A stretch of 64,000 nucleotides of DNA from Halomonas beimenensis. Its GTDB lineage: Bacteria > Pseudomonadota > Gammaproteobacteria > Pseudomonadales > Halomonadaceae. Each line of letters begins with the position of its first letter. Position 1 is the stretch's first letter. The translations under genes were made by a program, and so were the position numbers. Shown here one piece after another: positions 23,579 to 32,200 of the stretch. A model generated the notes under the pieces. The model had not been told where the DNA came from. It did not search any database and saw only the letters and a program-made list of their open reading frames with translations. The stretch spans positions 2,542,001-2,606,000 of the forward strand of contig NZ_CP021435.1 of assembly GCF_002549795.1 (NCBI RefSeq), in the 5' to 3' direction.

Positions 23579-25770
23579 GCATCCTCCCGGTGGCGGATCA
23601 GAAAGCAATGGTGCAGGTCCGGACGCCTCTGAAAATCCGGGTCGAAGGTCTTCGCCGAGATGTCTTCCACCGCATAGGCCTCGGCCAGGTCGGCGTCCAG
23701 GGTGAAGCGGCGCTGGTTGTTGGAGAACACCAGGGTCCCGCCCGGGGCCAGCCGGGCCATGGCCAGGCGCACCAGCCGGCCGTGGTCGCGCTGCACGTCC
23801 AGGGTCTCGGCCATCTTCTTCGAGTTGGAGAAGGTCGGCGGATCCAGGAAGATCAGGTCGAACCGCCCGCCGGCGGTCTCCAGCCAGTGGAAGCAGTCGT
23901 CCCGCACCACCCGGTGTCGTGAGGGATCCAGCCGGTTCAGCGCGAAGTTGTCCCGCGCCCAGTCCAGGTAGGTGTTGGAGAGATCGACGCTGACGCTGTC
24001 GACGGCGCCGCCGTCGCGCTCGGTGCCCAGCGCCGCCTGAACGGTGGCCGTGCCGGTATAGCAGAAGAGGTTGAGGAAGCGCTTGCCCGGCGCCATCCCG
24101 GCGAGCAGCCGGCGCACCGGCCGATGATCGAGGAAGAGACCGGTGTCCAGGTAGTCGCGGAGGTTGACCCACAGCCGCGCCCGACCCTCGCGGACCTCGA
24201 AGCGCTCGCCGCTGGCGGCCTGCTTCTGGTACTGGGCCCGGCCGCTCTGGCGCTCGCGTCGCTTGACCACCACCCGGGCCGGATCGACGTCCAGCACCTC
24301 GGGGATCACCGCCAGGGCATCGAAGAGGCGCTTCTGGGCCTGGGCGGGGTCCACGGACTTCGGCGGCGCGTATTCCTGGACGTGCACATGCGCGCCGTAG
24401 ACATCGATGGCCAGGGCGTATTCCGGCATGTCGGCGTCATACAGGCGATAGCAGGTTTCCCCCGAGCGCTTGAGCCACTTCTTCAGGCGCCTGCGGTTCT
24501 TCTCCAGGCGATTGGCGAACATCTGCGCGCCCTCGGAGCGCGGTGCGGGCCTCGCGGCCCCCGTCGCCTCGCCGCCCGCTTCCGCCGGGACCTCCATCAG
24601 CAACAGCCGGGCATCCAGGGGACCGTTCTTCAGCGAATACTGCTTGTGAGCCCGCAGCCCGGTACGGTGGCCGAGATCGGGGTTGGCGGTGAACAGCGCC
24701 AGCCGCCAGCCCGGGAAGGCCGCCCGGACCCGCTCCCCGAGGGTGGCATAGAGCTCCACCAGTTCGGGCAGCTCGCCGAGCCGTTCGCCGTAGGGCGGAT
24801 TGGTGATCACCAGCCCCTTGTCCTCGGCAGCGAGTGCCTCTGGCCGGGTCAGGCCACCCAGCGCCTCGCCCCGGAAGTCGATCAGCGCCGGGATCCCCGC
24901 CCGCATGGCATTGGCCTTGGCGGCCGACAACGCCGGGGGGCTCTGGTCGAAACCGAACAGCCGCGAGCGGCAGCGCTTGCGGCCGATGCTCGCCCGCGCC
25001 TCGGCCTCGCGCCTGAGCTCCCGCCAGCGCCGCTCGTCATGGCCCGCCCAGCCATGGAAGCCGAAACGCTCGCGATGCAGGTTGGGTGCCATGTCGGCGG
25101 CCATCATCGCCGCCTCGATCAGCAGCGTCCCCGCCCCGCAGAGGGGGTCCACCAGCGGGGCCCCCTGGCGGGCCAGCTCGGGCCAGCCGGCCCGCACCAG
25201 CAGGGCCGCGGCGAGATTCTCCTTCAGGGGGGCGTGGCCCACGTCGCGACGGTAGCCGCGACGGTGCAGGCTGTCGCCGGCGAAGTCCACGCCGAGGATC
25301 AGGCGCCCCCGATGCAACTGGGCATAGAGGCGCAGGTCCGGTCGTCGGGTGTCGACACTGGGTCGCGCCCGCCCCTCGGCCTGGAGCCGATCCACCACCC
25401 CATCCTTGACGGTCTGGGCGCCGAAACGGGTATGGCGGATGTCTCTCGCTCGACCATGAAAGTCCACCGCCAGGGTCGACCCGGGAGCCAGATGCTCGCG
25501 CCAGTCCACCCCGGCGACGACGGCCCTCAGCCGGTCGGGCGTCTCGATGCCCTCCTCCCGAAGCAGGCAGAGGATGACCCGATTGGCCAGGCGCGACCAC
25601 AGGCAGACCCGGTAGGCGGCCTCGAGGTCGGCGCGGAAGTGGACGCCCGCCGGCGTGGTCTTGCCCGGTTCGGCCCCGAGCGCTGCCAGCTCCTCGGCCA
25701 GCAGCAGCTCGAGGCCCTTGGGACAGGTCGCGAGAAACGCCTGTGAATCAGGGGCTTGTCTTTCGGTCAT
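23575..25770 (-). CDS. rlmL: Bifunctional 23S rRNA methyltransferase RlmKL
   Basis: RlmKL methylates 23S rRNA at G2445 (m2G, RlmL half) and G2069 (m7G, RlmK half). The 731-residue protein shows an N-terminal THUMP domain (about 45-160), the RlmL methyltransferase with DPLCGAGTLLIEAAMMA (about 210-226) and the catalytic NPPYGERL (about 328-335), and the RlmK half with FLNLFCYTGTATVQAALG (about 557-574) and FLDPPTFSNSKKM. Length matches E. coli (702) with a slightly longer linker (about 395-420). The glutaredoxin-like gene is translationally coupled downstream. Confidence 0.95.
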   Translation of the reverse strand: MTERQAPDSQAFLATCPKGLELLLAEELAALGAEPGKTTPAGVHFRADLEAAYRVCLWSRLANRVILCLLREEGIETPDRLRAVVAGVDWREHLAPGSTLAVDFHGRARDIRHTRFGAQTVKDGVVDRLQAEGRARPSVDTRRPDLRLYAQLHRGRLILGVDFAGDSLHRRGYRRDVGHAPLKENLAAALLVRAGWPELARQGAPLVDPLCGAGTLLIEAAMMAADMAPNLHRERFGFHGWAGHDERRWRELRREAEARASIGRKRCRSRLFGFDQSPPALSAAKANAMRAGIPALIDFRGEALGGLTRPEALAAEDKGLVITNPPYGERLGELPELVELYATLGERVRAAFPGWRLALFTANPDLGHRTGLRAHKQYSLKNGPLDARLLLMEVPAEAGGEATGAARPAPRSEGAQMFANRLEKNRRRLKKWLKRSGETCYRLYDADMPEYALAIDVYGAHVHVQEYAPPKSVDPAQAQKRLFDALAVIPEVLDVDPARVVVKRRERQSGRAQYQKQAASGERFEVREGRARLWVNLRDYLDTGLFLDHRPVRRLLAGMAPGKRFLNLFCYTGTATVQAALGTERDGGAVDSVSVDLSNTYLDWARDNFALNRLDPSRHRVVRDDCFHWLETAGGRFDLIFLDPPTFSNSKKMAETLDVQRDHGRLVRLAMARLAPGGTLVFSNNQRRFTLDADLAEAYAVEDISAKTFDPDFQRRPDLHHCFLIRHREDA

Positions 25771-26036
25771 GGCTCGTCCATCGGGATGGCGCCTGTCCCG
25801 TCGTCCGGGGAGGACGGGAGTGTGTACGCCTTGTTACAAATCACCTGTCGACAGCATCGACCAGGTTGCGCTATGAATTAGGTGGTAGCTACCTGACAAC
25901 GCATGCGTTCCTGTCAAGGGGAAATTCTTCCTGTCCAGTGCGAACCTGCTGTCGCACGTCTTTCAGGATCCCCATACACGGGTTCGGCGCCCTTGTGCGT
26001 CGTATTCCAATGGTACCTTTAGCAAGAGGTAGTCCA

Positions 26037-26243
26037 ATGAAACGACAGAAACGTGATCGCTTCCAGCGTGCCTATGTCCATGGGTACAAGGCGGGTCTCT
26101 CAGGTCGTTCCCGTGACGACTGTCCCAGCCAAGACATCAACCTACGCGAATACTGGATGAGCGGTTGGCGTGAAGGTCGTGGAGATCAATGGGCCGGCAT
26201 GACAGGGGTCTCCGGCATCCACAAGAACCCCATGGTGGTCTGA
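26037..26243 (+). CDS. rmf: Ribosome modulation factor Rmf
   Basis: Rmf drives 70S dimerisation into inactive 100S particles in stationary phase. The 68-residue basic protein has MKRQKRDRFQRAYVHGYKAG at its start and CPSQDINLREYWMSGWREGR (about 33-52), both typical. AGAGGT at 26025-26030 supports the ATG at 26037. A strong terminator follows 43 bp after the stop. Expression is usually growth-phase and ppGpp dependent; I could not assign a confident promoter in the 266 bp upstream. Confidence 0.95.
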   Translation: MKRQKRDRFQRAYVHGYKAGLSGRSRDDCPSQDINLREYWMSGWREGRGDQWAGMTGVSGIHKNPMVV

Positions 26244-26286
26244 CCCACGGGCGGGTATTCCACCCCATCGTCCCCGACGAATCCTC

Positions 26287-26314
26287 AAGCCCATGGCGAC
26301 CCCATGGGCTTTTT
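26287..26314 (+). terminator. Terminator between rmf and pyrD
   Basis: A 10-bp perfect stem (AAGCCCATGG/CCATGGGCTT) with a 5-nt loop and a TTTTT run on the plus strand. It overlaps the pyrD stop codon, so it can work for both convergent genes. Confidence 0.9.
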
Positions 26315-27329
26315 AGTGCCCGTGTGCCTTGAGGGCCCGGGCACACTCCCCCACCAGCCCCGGCCCACGGTAGATGAAGCCGGAATACAGCTGTACCAGG
26401 TCCGCCCCTGCCTCGCGCTTGACCACTGCCGCCTCGCCGCTGTCGATTCCGCCCACGCCGATGATCGGCAGGTCGGGCAGCCGGCGGCGCAGCTCGCGGA
26501 TCACGGCATTGGAGGCCTCGAACACCGGCCGACCGGACAAGCCGCCCTGTTCGTCGGCATGGGGCAGGCCCTCGACCGCCTCGCGGGACACGGTGGTGTT
26601 GGTGGCGATCACCGCGTCGATGCCGGTGGCCTCGAGGCTGCGGGCGACCAGGGCGACCTCGTCGGCCTTCATGTCCGGGGCGATCTTCACCGCCAGGGGC
26701 ACGCGCCGGCCGGCGTCGCGGTCGAGGCGGTCGGCTTGCTCGCGCAAGGCGCCCAGCAGTTGATCCAGGTGCTCCCCGAACTGCAGGTTACGCAGTCCCG
26801 GCGTGTTCGGCGAGGAGATGTTCACGGTGACGTAGTGGGCGTGGGCATGCACCTTGCGCAGACAGAGTAGATAGTCGTCCACCGCCCGCTCCACCGGGGT
26901 GGTCAGGTTCTTGCCGATGTTGATGCCGATCACGCCGTCGTAGCGGCTGGCGCGGACGTTCGCGACCAGGTGGTCCACGCCGGCATTGTTGAAGCCCATG
27001 CGATTGATGATGGCGCCCGCCTCGGGAAGGCGGAACAGGCGCGGCCGGGGATTGCCGTCCTGGGGCCTGGGCGTCACGGTGCCGACCTCCACGAAGCCGA
27101 ACCCCAGCGCCCCCAGCGCATCGAGATGGTCCGCGTTCTTGTCGAGCCCCGCCGCGAGCCCGACCCGATTGGGAAACCGCAGCCCCATCAGCTCCACCGG
27201 ATCCTCGACCCGGGAGCCCAGTGCCCGGCCCATGCCGAGGCGGTGGGCGAGGTCCAGGGCGGAGAGCGCCAGGCCATGCGCCTTCTCGGCATCGAGGCGG
27301 AACAGCAGGGATCGGGCGAGGGAATACAT
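26313..27329 (-). CDS. pyrD: Class 2 dihydroorotate dehydrogenase PyrD
   Basis: PyrD oxidises dihydroorotate to orotate with quinone as acceptor, in pyrimidine synthesis at the inner membrane. The 338-residue protein has the class 2 N-terminal membrane-associating helices (about 1-35), AAGLDKNA (about 61-68), the NRMGFNNAG segment (about 111-119), the catalytic base serine in [12 protein letters not shown] (about 173-184) and the FMN-phosphate GVGGI and YSGFIYRGP segments. CAGGAGAG precedes the ATG at 27329. Confidence 0.95.
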   Translation of the reverse strand: MYSLARSLLFRLDAEKAHGLALSALDLAHRLGMGRALGSRVEDPVELMGLRFPNRVGLAAGLDKNADHLDALGALGFGFVEVGTVTPRPQDGNPRPRLFRLPEAGAIINRMGFNNAGVDHLVANVRASRYDGVIGINIGKNLTTPVERAVDDYLLCLRKVHAHAHYVTVNISSPNTPGLRNLQFGEHLDQLLGALREQADRLDRDAGRRVPLAVKIAPDMKADEVALVARSLEATGIDAVIATNTTVSREAVEGLPHADEQGGLSGRPVFEASNAVIRELRRRLPDLPIIGVGGIDSGEAAVVKREAGADLVQLYSGFIYRGPGLVGECARALKAHGH

Positions 27330-27413
27330 GGGCTCTCCTGGGGCGGCGGCTGACGAATCGGGGCGCGAGTATAGCGCAGCCACCCCAGGACGACGAACCC
27401 CGCCGGGGCGGGG

Positions 27414-27701
27414 TCAGTGGGCGATATCGCCCTCGGTGAAGAGGAAGGCCCGCAGGTACTTGTCCAGGGCCGGGTCACGCCGACGCAGCCACTCCAGGGT
27501 CATGGCCGCATGTTCCTTCTCCTCGTCCCGGTTGTGGGCCAGCACCGCCCGCAGGGCGTCGTCCCGACAGGCGTCGACCCGCTGGTTGTACCAGTCCACC
27601 GCCTCGAGCTCCTCCATCAAGGAGACGATGGCGCGATGATAATCCCGGGTCTCGGCGCTGAGCTCCTCCACCGGCTCGTGATAGCCTTCGCTGGCTGCCA
27701 T
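27414..27701 (-). CDS. EncFtn-family ferritin-like protein without cargo peptide
   Basis: The 95-residue protein closely follows the encapsulated ferritin (EncFtn) core: HRAIVSLMEELEAVDWYNQR (about 22-41), HNRDEEKEHAAMTLEWLRRR (about 56-75) and a final LRAFLFTEGDI. Iron and ferroxidase residues known from the Rhodospirillum rubrum protein have counterparts at E30, E31, E33, W37, Y38, E61 and H64. The protein stops right after the core. The C-terminal encapsulin-targeting peptide is absent and no encapsulin gene lies nearby. Family members make annular decamers that oxidise iron but need a shell for storage, so this form is likely a free ferroxidase. AAGGAGAG supports the start. Confidence 0.88.
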   Translation of the reverse strand: MAASEGYHEPVEELSAETRDYHRAIVSLMEELEAVDWYNQRVDACRDDALRAVLAHNRDEEKEHAAMTLEWLRRRDPALDKYLRAFLFTEGDIAH

Positions 27702-27800
27702 GGGGCTCTCCTTTTGTGGTCTACTGATATGGGATGGAGTCCAACATAGGACACTCACAGGGTGATGTCAGCCTCGACATCCGCATGCCAGGGAGACGAC

Positions 27801-29153
27801 ATGACCGATACGACCGAGACGCTGGAACACCGCCTGTCGCGCATCCACCTGGCCCTGGAGAAGGAACACCTGGAGTGGGTCGACGATGTCATCGCCGACC
27901 TGGAACCCGCCGAGGTCGCCCTGCTGCTGGAGTCCCTGCCGCCCAACGAGCGGATCCGGCTATGGGAGCGCATTCCCCAGGAAGTCGACGGCGAAGTGCT
28001 GCTGCACGTCCATGACGAGGTGCGCAGCACCCTGATCGACGACATGGACCATGCCGAGATCGTCGCCGCCACCGCGGGCCTCGACACCGCCGACCTGGCG
28101 GAGCTCTTCGAGGACCTCCCCCAGCAGGTCGCCGAGGACATGCTGCGCTCCATGGACGAGCTGCAGCGCATGCGTCTCCAGGAGACCCTGGCCTTCGAGG
28201 AGGATTCCGCGGGCCGCCTGATGCGCACCGACACGATCGCCGTGCGCGCCGACGTCAGCCTGGAGACGGTGCAACGCTTCCTGCGCTGGAAACAGGAGGT
28301 CCCCGACAACACCGATGCGCTGATGGTGGTCGACCGCAACGGCCTGTTCATGGGCGTCCTGCCCCTGTCGCGCCTGGTGGCGAGCGACCAGGAGATGGCG
28401 GTGGCCGACCTGATGGACAGCGACGTGGACAGCATCCAGGTCACCATGAAGTCCCGGGACGTGGCGACCCTGTTCGAGACCCATGACCTGGTCTCGGCGC
28501 CGGTGGTGGATTCCCGGGGCTTTTTGCTCGGCCGCATCATGATCGACGACATCGTCGACGTCATCCGCGAACACTCCGAGCAGGCCTTGATGAACATGGC
28601 CGGCCTCGACGAGGAAGAGGATCTCTTCGCCCCGGTGCTGCCCAGCGCCAAACGGCGCGCCGTCTGGCTCGGCATCAACCTGGTGACCGCCTTCCTCGCC
28701 GCCTGGGTGATCGGCCGCTTCGAGGATGCCCTGGACCAGGTGGTGGCCCTGGCGGTGCTGATGCCCATCGTCGCCAGCATGGGCGGCATCGCCGGCAGCC
28801 AGACCCTGACCCTGGCCATCCGTGGCCTGGCGCTGGGCCAGATCAGCCGTACCAACAGCAACTGGCTGCTGCGCAAGGAGGTGGGCATCGCCATCCTCAA
28901 CGGCCTGCTCTGGGCCCTGGTGGTGGCGATCGTGGCGGTGCTGTGGTTCGACAACCTGGGCATCGGCGCCATCATCGCCGCCGCCCTGGTGATCAACATG
29001 CTCGCCGCCGGCGTGGCCGGGATCGTCATCCCGCTGATGCTCAAGCGCTTCGGCATCGACCCGGCGCTGTCCGGCTCGGTGGTGCTGACCACGGTGACCG
29101 ATGTGATCGGCTTCATGTCCTTCCTGGGACTGGCCACGATCTTCCTGCTCTGA
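27801..29153 (+). CDS. mgtE: Magnesium transporter MgtE
   Basis: MgtE is a homodimeric Mg2+ channel gated by cytosolic magnesium. The 450-residue protein has the N-terminal helical domain (about 1-130, with DLAELFEDLPQQVAEDML), two CBS domains (about 138-255, with TDTIAVRADVSLETV and SAPVVDSRGFLLG) and five C-terminal transmembrane helices with AVLMPIVASMGGIAGSQTLT (about 316-335), the pore region. GGGAGA precedes the ATG at 27801. It is divergent from the EncFtn-like gene across 99 bp and ends at a strong terminator. Confidence 0.95.
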   Translation: MTDTTETLEHRLSRIHLALEKEHLEWVDDVIADLEPAEVALLLESLPPNERIRLWERIPQEVDGEVLLHVHDEVRSTLIDDMDHAEIVAATAGLDTADLAELFEDLPQQVAEDMLRSMDELQRMRLQETLAFEEDSAGRLMRTDTIAVRADVSLETVQRFLRWKQEVPDNTDALMVVDRNGLFMGVLPLSRLVASDQEMAVADLMDSDVDSIQVTMKSRDVATLFETHDLVSAPVVDSRGFLLGRIMIDDIVDVIREHSEQALMNMAGLDEEEDLFAPVLPSAKRRAVWLGINLVTAFLAAWVIGRFEDALDQVVALAVLMPIVASMGGIAGSQTLTLAIRGLALGQISRTNSNWLLRKEVGIAILNGLLWALVVAIVAVLWFDNLGIGAIIAAALVINMLAAGVAGIVIPLMLKRFGIDPALSGSVVLTTVTDVIGFMSFLGLATIFLL

Positions 29154-29180
29154 CGTTCCCGGTCGCCCGCCCCCAACGAC

Positions 29181-29205
29181 GAACCCCCGCCTGTGGCGGG
29201 GGTTC
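29181..29205 (+). terminator. Hairpin between mgtE and the glutamate dehydrogenase gene
   Basis: An 11-bp perfect stem (GAACCCCCGCC/GGCGGGGGTTC) with a 3-nt loop lies between the two convergent genes. Confidence 0.75.
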
Positions 29206-29244
29206 GCGTCTCGGGCGCCTCGGTGCCCCCTGCTCCTGGGGCCG

Positions 29245-32200
29245 TCAGGCTTCGCTATTGCTCTCGGCCAGGTCCACCAGCTCGCGGACCGCCACGGCGA
29301 ACAGCGGGAAGCCGCCCTGGCTACCGCTGCCCACCTCCTCGAGCAGGCGACGCCAGCGCTGGTGCATGCTCTCGTGCAGCGACAGCCATCGCTCGACCCG
29401 CTCGGCGGCGTCCCGGGAACCGCCTTCCATGCCCAGCACGCTGGCGGTCAAGGCCAGCTGCTGGCGTTCGATGTCGTCGCGGAAGGTTTCCCGTGCCTTG
29501 GCCTGCCAGCCGTCGCGGACCTCGAGGCGGGTGACCTGCTGCAGGATCCAGGGCAGTTCCAGCCGCGCCCCGACCTCGTAGAAGACCTCGGCGACCCGCT
29601 GCGGCTTGTCGTCGGTCTGGCGCGCGGTATCGATGATGCCCAGGGCCGCATAGAGGCTGTTGGCGGCCGCGACGGTGGCGGCCAGGGCATCCGGTACGCC
29701 GGCTTCCGACAGCTCCTGGCGACGAACCTCCCACTGCTCCTTTTCCTCGCCACGCAGCCGCTTGCCGATGTTCTCCTGCAACTGGGCCAGACGCGGGGCG
29801 AAGTAGTCGATGGCATCCCGGGTGGTCATGCTGGTGCGATGCCGCAGGAACCAGCGGGTGGACCGCCGCAGCATGCGCATCAGGTCGAGCATCATCGAGT
29901 ACTGGACGCGGCTCGGTACCTTGTTGTCCAGGGCTTCCACCTGCTCCCAGAGCCGGGTCAGATGGAAGCTGTCTCGGGCGATGACATAGGCTCGGGCGAT
30001 CTCGGCGCGGCTGGCCCCGGTGGAGTCGATCAGCCGGCGCACGAAGACGACGCCCATGTGGTCGATGATGTCATTGGCCAGCTGTGTGGCGACGATTTCC
30101 CGCTTCAGGCGATGCTCGTACATCTCGTCGCGGTAGCGCTCCACCAGCACCGCAGGGAAGACTCGCTCCACGTAGCGCATGATGGTGGGATCGTCCGGCA
30201 CGTCCGAGGCGATCAGGTCGCCCTTGAGCACGCTCTTGGCGTAGGAAATCAGCACCGACAGCTCGGGCAGGGTCATGCCCTGCTCATGATGGGTGCGCTC
30301 GAGCAGCTCCTCGTCGGAGGGCAGGAACTCGAGTTCCCGGTCGATCTGCCCGGCCGCCTCGAGCTCGCTGATGAAGCGCCGGAAGGGGCCGATGCCCTGG
30401 CGGGAGAGCAGCTCGGCCAGGTCCAGCGCCTGGGTCTGGCGATAGTTGTCGCGCAGCACCAGGTCGCTGACTTCGGCGGTCATGTCGGCGAGCAGCTGGT
30501 TGCGCTGCTTCTCGGTCATGTCGCCACGGGAGACCACCTCGTCGATGAGGATCTTGATGTTGACCTCATGGTCCGAGCAGTTCACGCCCCCGGCGTTGTC
30601 GATGAAGTCGGTGTTGACGCGCACGCCCTTGGCGGCGGCCTCCATCCGGCCGCGCTGGGTCAGGCCCAGGTTGCCACCCTCGCCGACGACCCGGCAGTTG
30701 AGGTCGCGGCCATTGATGCGCAGGGCGTCATTGGCCTTGTCGCCCACCTCGGCGTCGCTCTCCTCGCTGCCCTTCACGTAGGTGCCGATGCCGCCGTTCC
30801 AGATCAGGTCCACCTGGGAGACCAGCATGGCCCGGATCAGCTCGTTGGGCGACAGCTTGTCCTCTGCGATGCCGAAGGCCCGCTTCATCTGCGGCGTGAT
30901 GGCGATCGACTTGGCGCTGCGCTTGAAGATCCCCCCGCCCTCGGAGATCAGGTCGCGGTTGTAGTCCTCCCAGCTGGAGCGCGGCTGCTCGAACAGCCGC
31001 TTGCGCTCCGCGAAGCCGGCGGCCGCATCGGGATCGGGGTCGACGAAGATGTGCAGGTGGTTGAAGGCGCCCATGAGGCGAATCTTGTCGGACAGCAGCA
31101 TGCCGTTACCGAACACATCCCCGCCCATGTCGCCGATGCCGACCACGCTGAACTCGTCCTCCTGGGTGTTGACGCCCAGGCCGCGGAAGTGGCGCTTGAC
31201 CGACTCCCAGGCCCCCTTGGCGGTGATGCCCATCTTCTTGTGGTCATACCCGTTGGCGCCCCCGGAGGCGAAGGCATCCCCGAGCCAGTGGCCGTACTCG
31301 GCGGAGATCTCGTTGGCGATATCGGAGAAGGTCGCGGTGCCCTTGTCCGCGGCGACCACCAGGTAGATGTCGTCGTCGTCGTGACGCACCACGTCCTTCG
31401 GTGGCACCACCTCACCGCCGGACAGGTTGTCGGTGACGTCCAGCAGCGCACGGATGAAGGTCCGGTAGCAGGCGATGCCCTCCTGCTGGGTGGTCTCGCG
31501 ATCCGCCCCTTCCGGCATGCGCTTGCAGACGAAGCCGCCCTTGGCGCCCACGGGCACGATGACCGCGTTCTTGACCTGCTGGGCCTTGACCAGGCCCAGC
31601 ACCTCGGTACGGAAGTCCTCCTGGCGATCGGACCAGCGCAGCCCGCCCCGGGCCACCTTGCCGCCTCGCAGGTGCACGCCCTCGACCCGCGGCGAGCAGA
31701 CGAAGATCTCGTAGGCCGGGCGCGGCTTGGGCATGCCGGAGACCCGGGACGGTTCCAGCTTGAGGGCGATGTAGTCCTTGTAGCCGCCGCCGTCGCTACG
31801 CTGGTAGTAGTTGGTCCGCAGGGTCGCCTGGATCAGCTCCATGTAGCGACGCAGCAGCTGGTCGTCGTTGAGGCTCGGCACGTCATCGAGCAGGGCCTGG
31901 ATGCGCGCCTCGCAGTCGGCGATCTCGCCGGCCTCGGGACGATCCGCGGGATCGAAGCGCAGCTCGAACAGGGTCACCAGCTCGCGGGTGATCTCGGGGT
32001 GGTTGACCAGGGTGGTGGCGATGTAGTCCTGGGACATGCCGAAGCGGATCTGCTTCAGGTAGCGAGCGTAGGCGCGCAGCATGGCGACTTCCCGCCAGTC
32101 CAGGTTGGCGCCGATGATCAGCCGGTTGAAGGCGTCGTTGTCGGCCTCGCCGGTCCAGATGCGCTGGAAGGCTTCGAGGAAGGGCTCGCGCATCTCCTGG

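Noticed and set aside
24124..25746. Open frame of 540 codons on the plus strand opposite rlmKL
   Set aside because: It is an antisense shadow of a GC3-biased gene; the product is glutamine/glycine/histidine-rich with no domain, and rlmKL is unambiguous.
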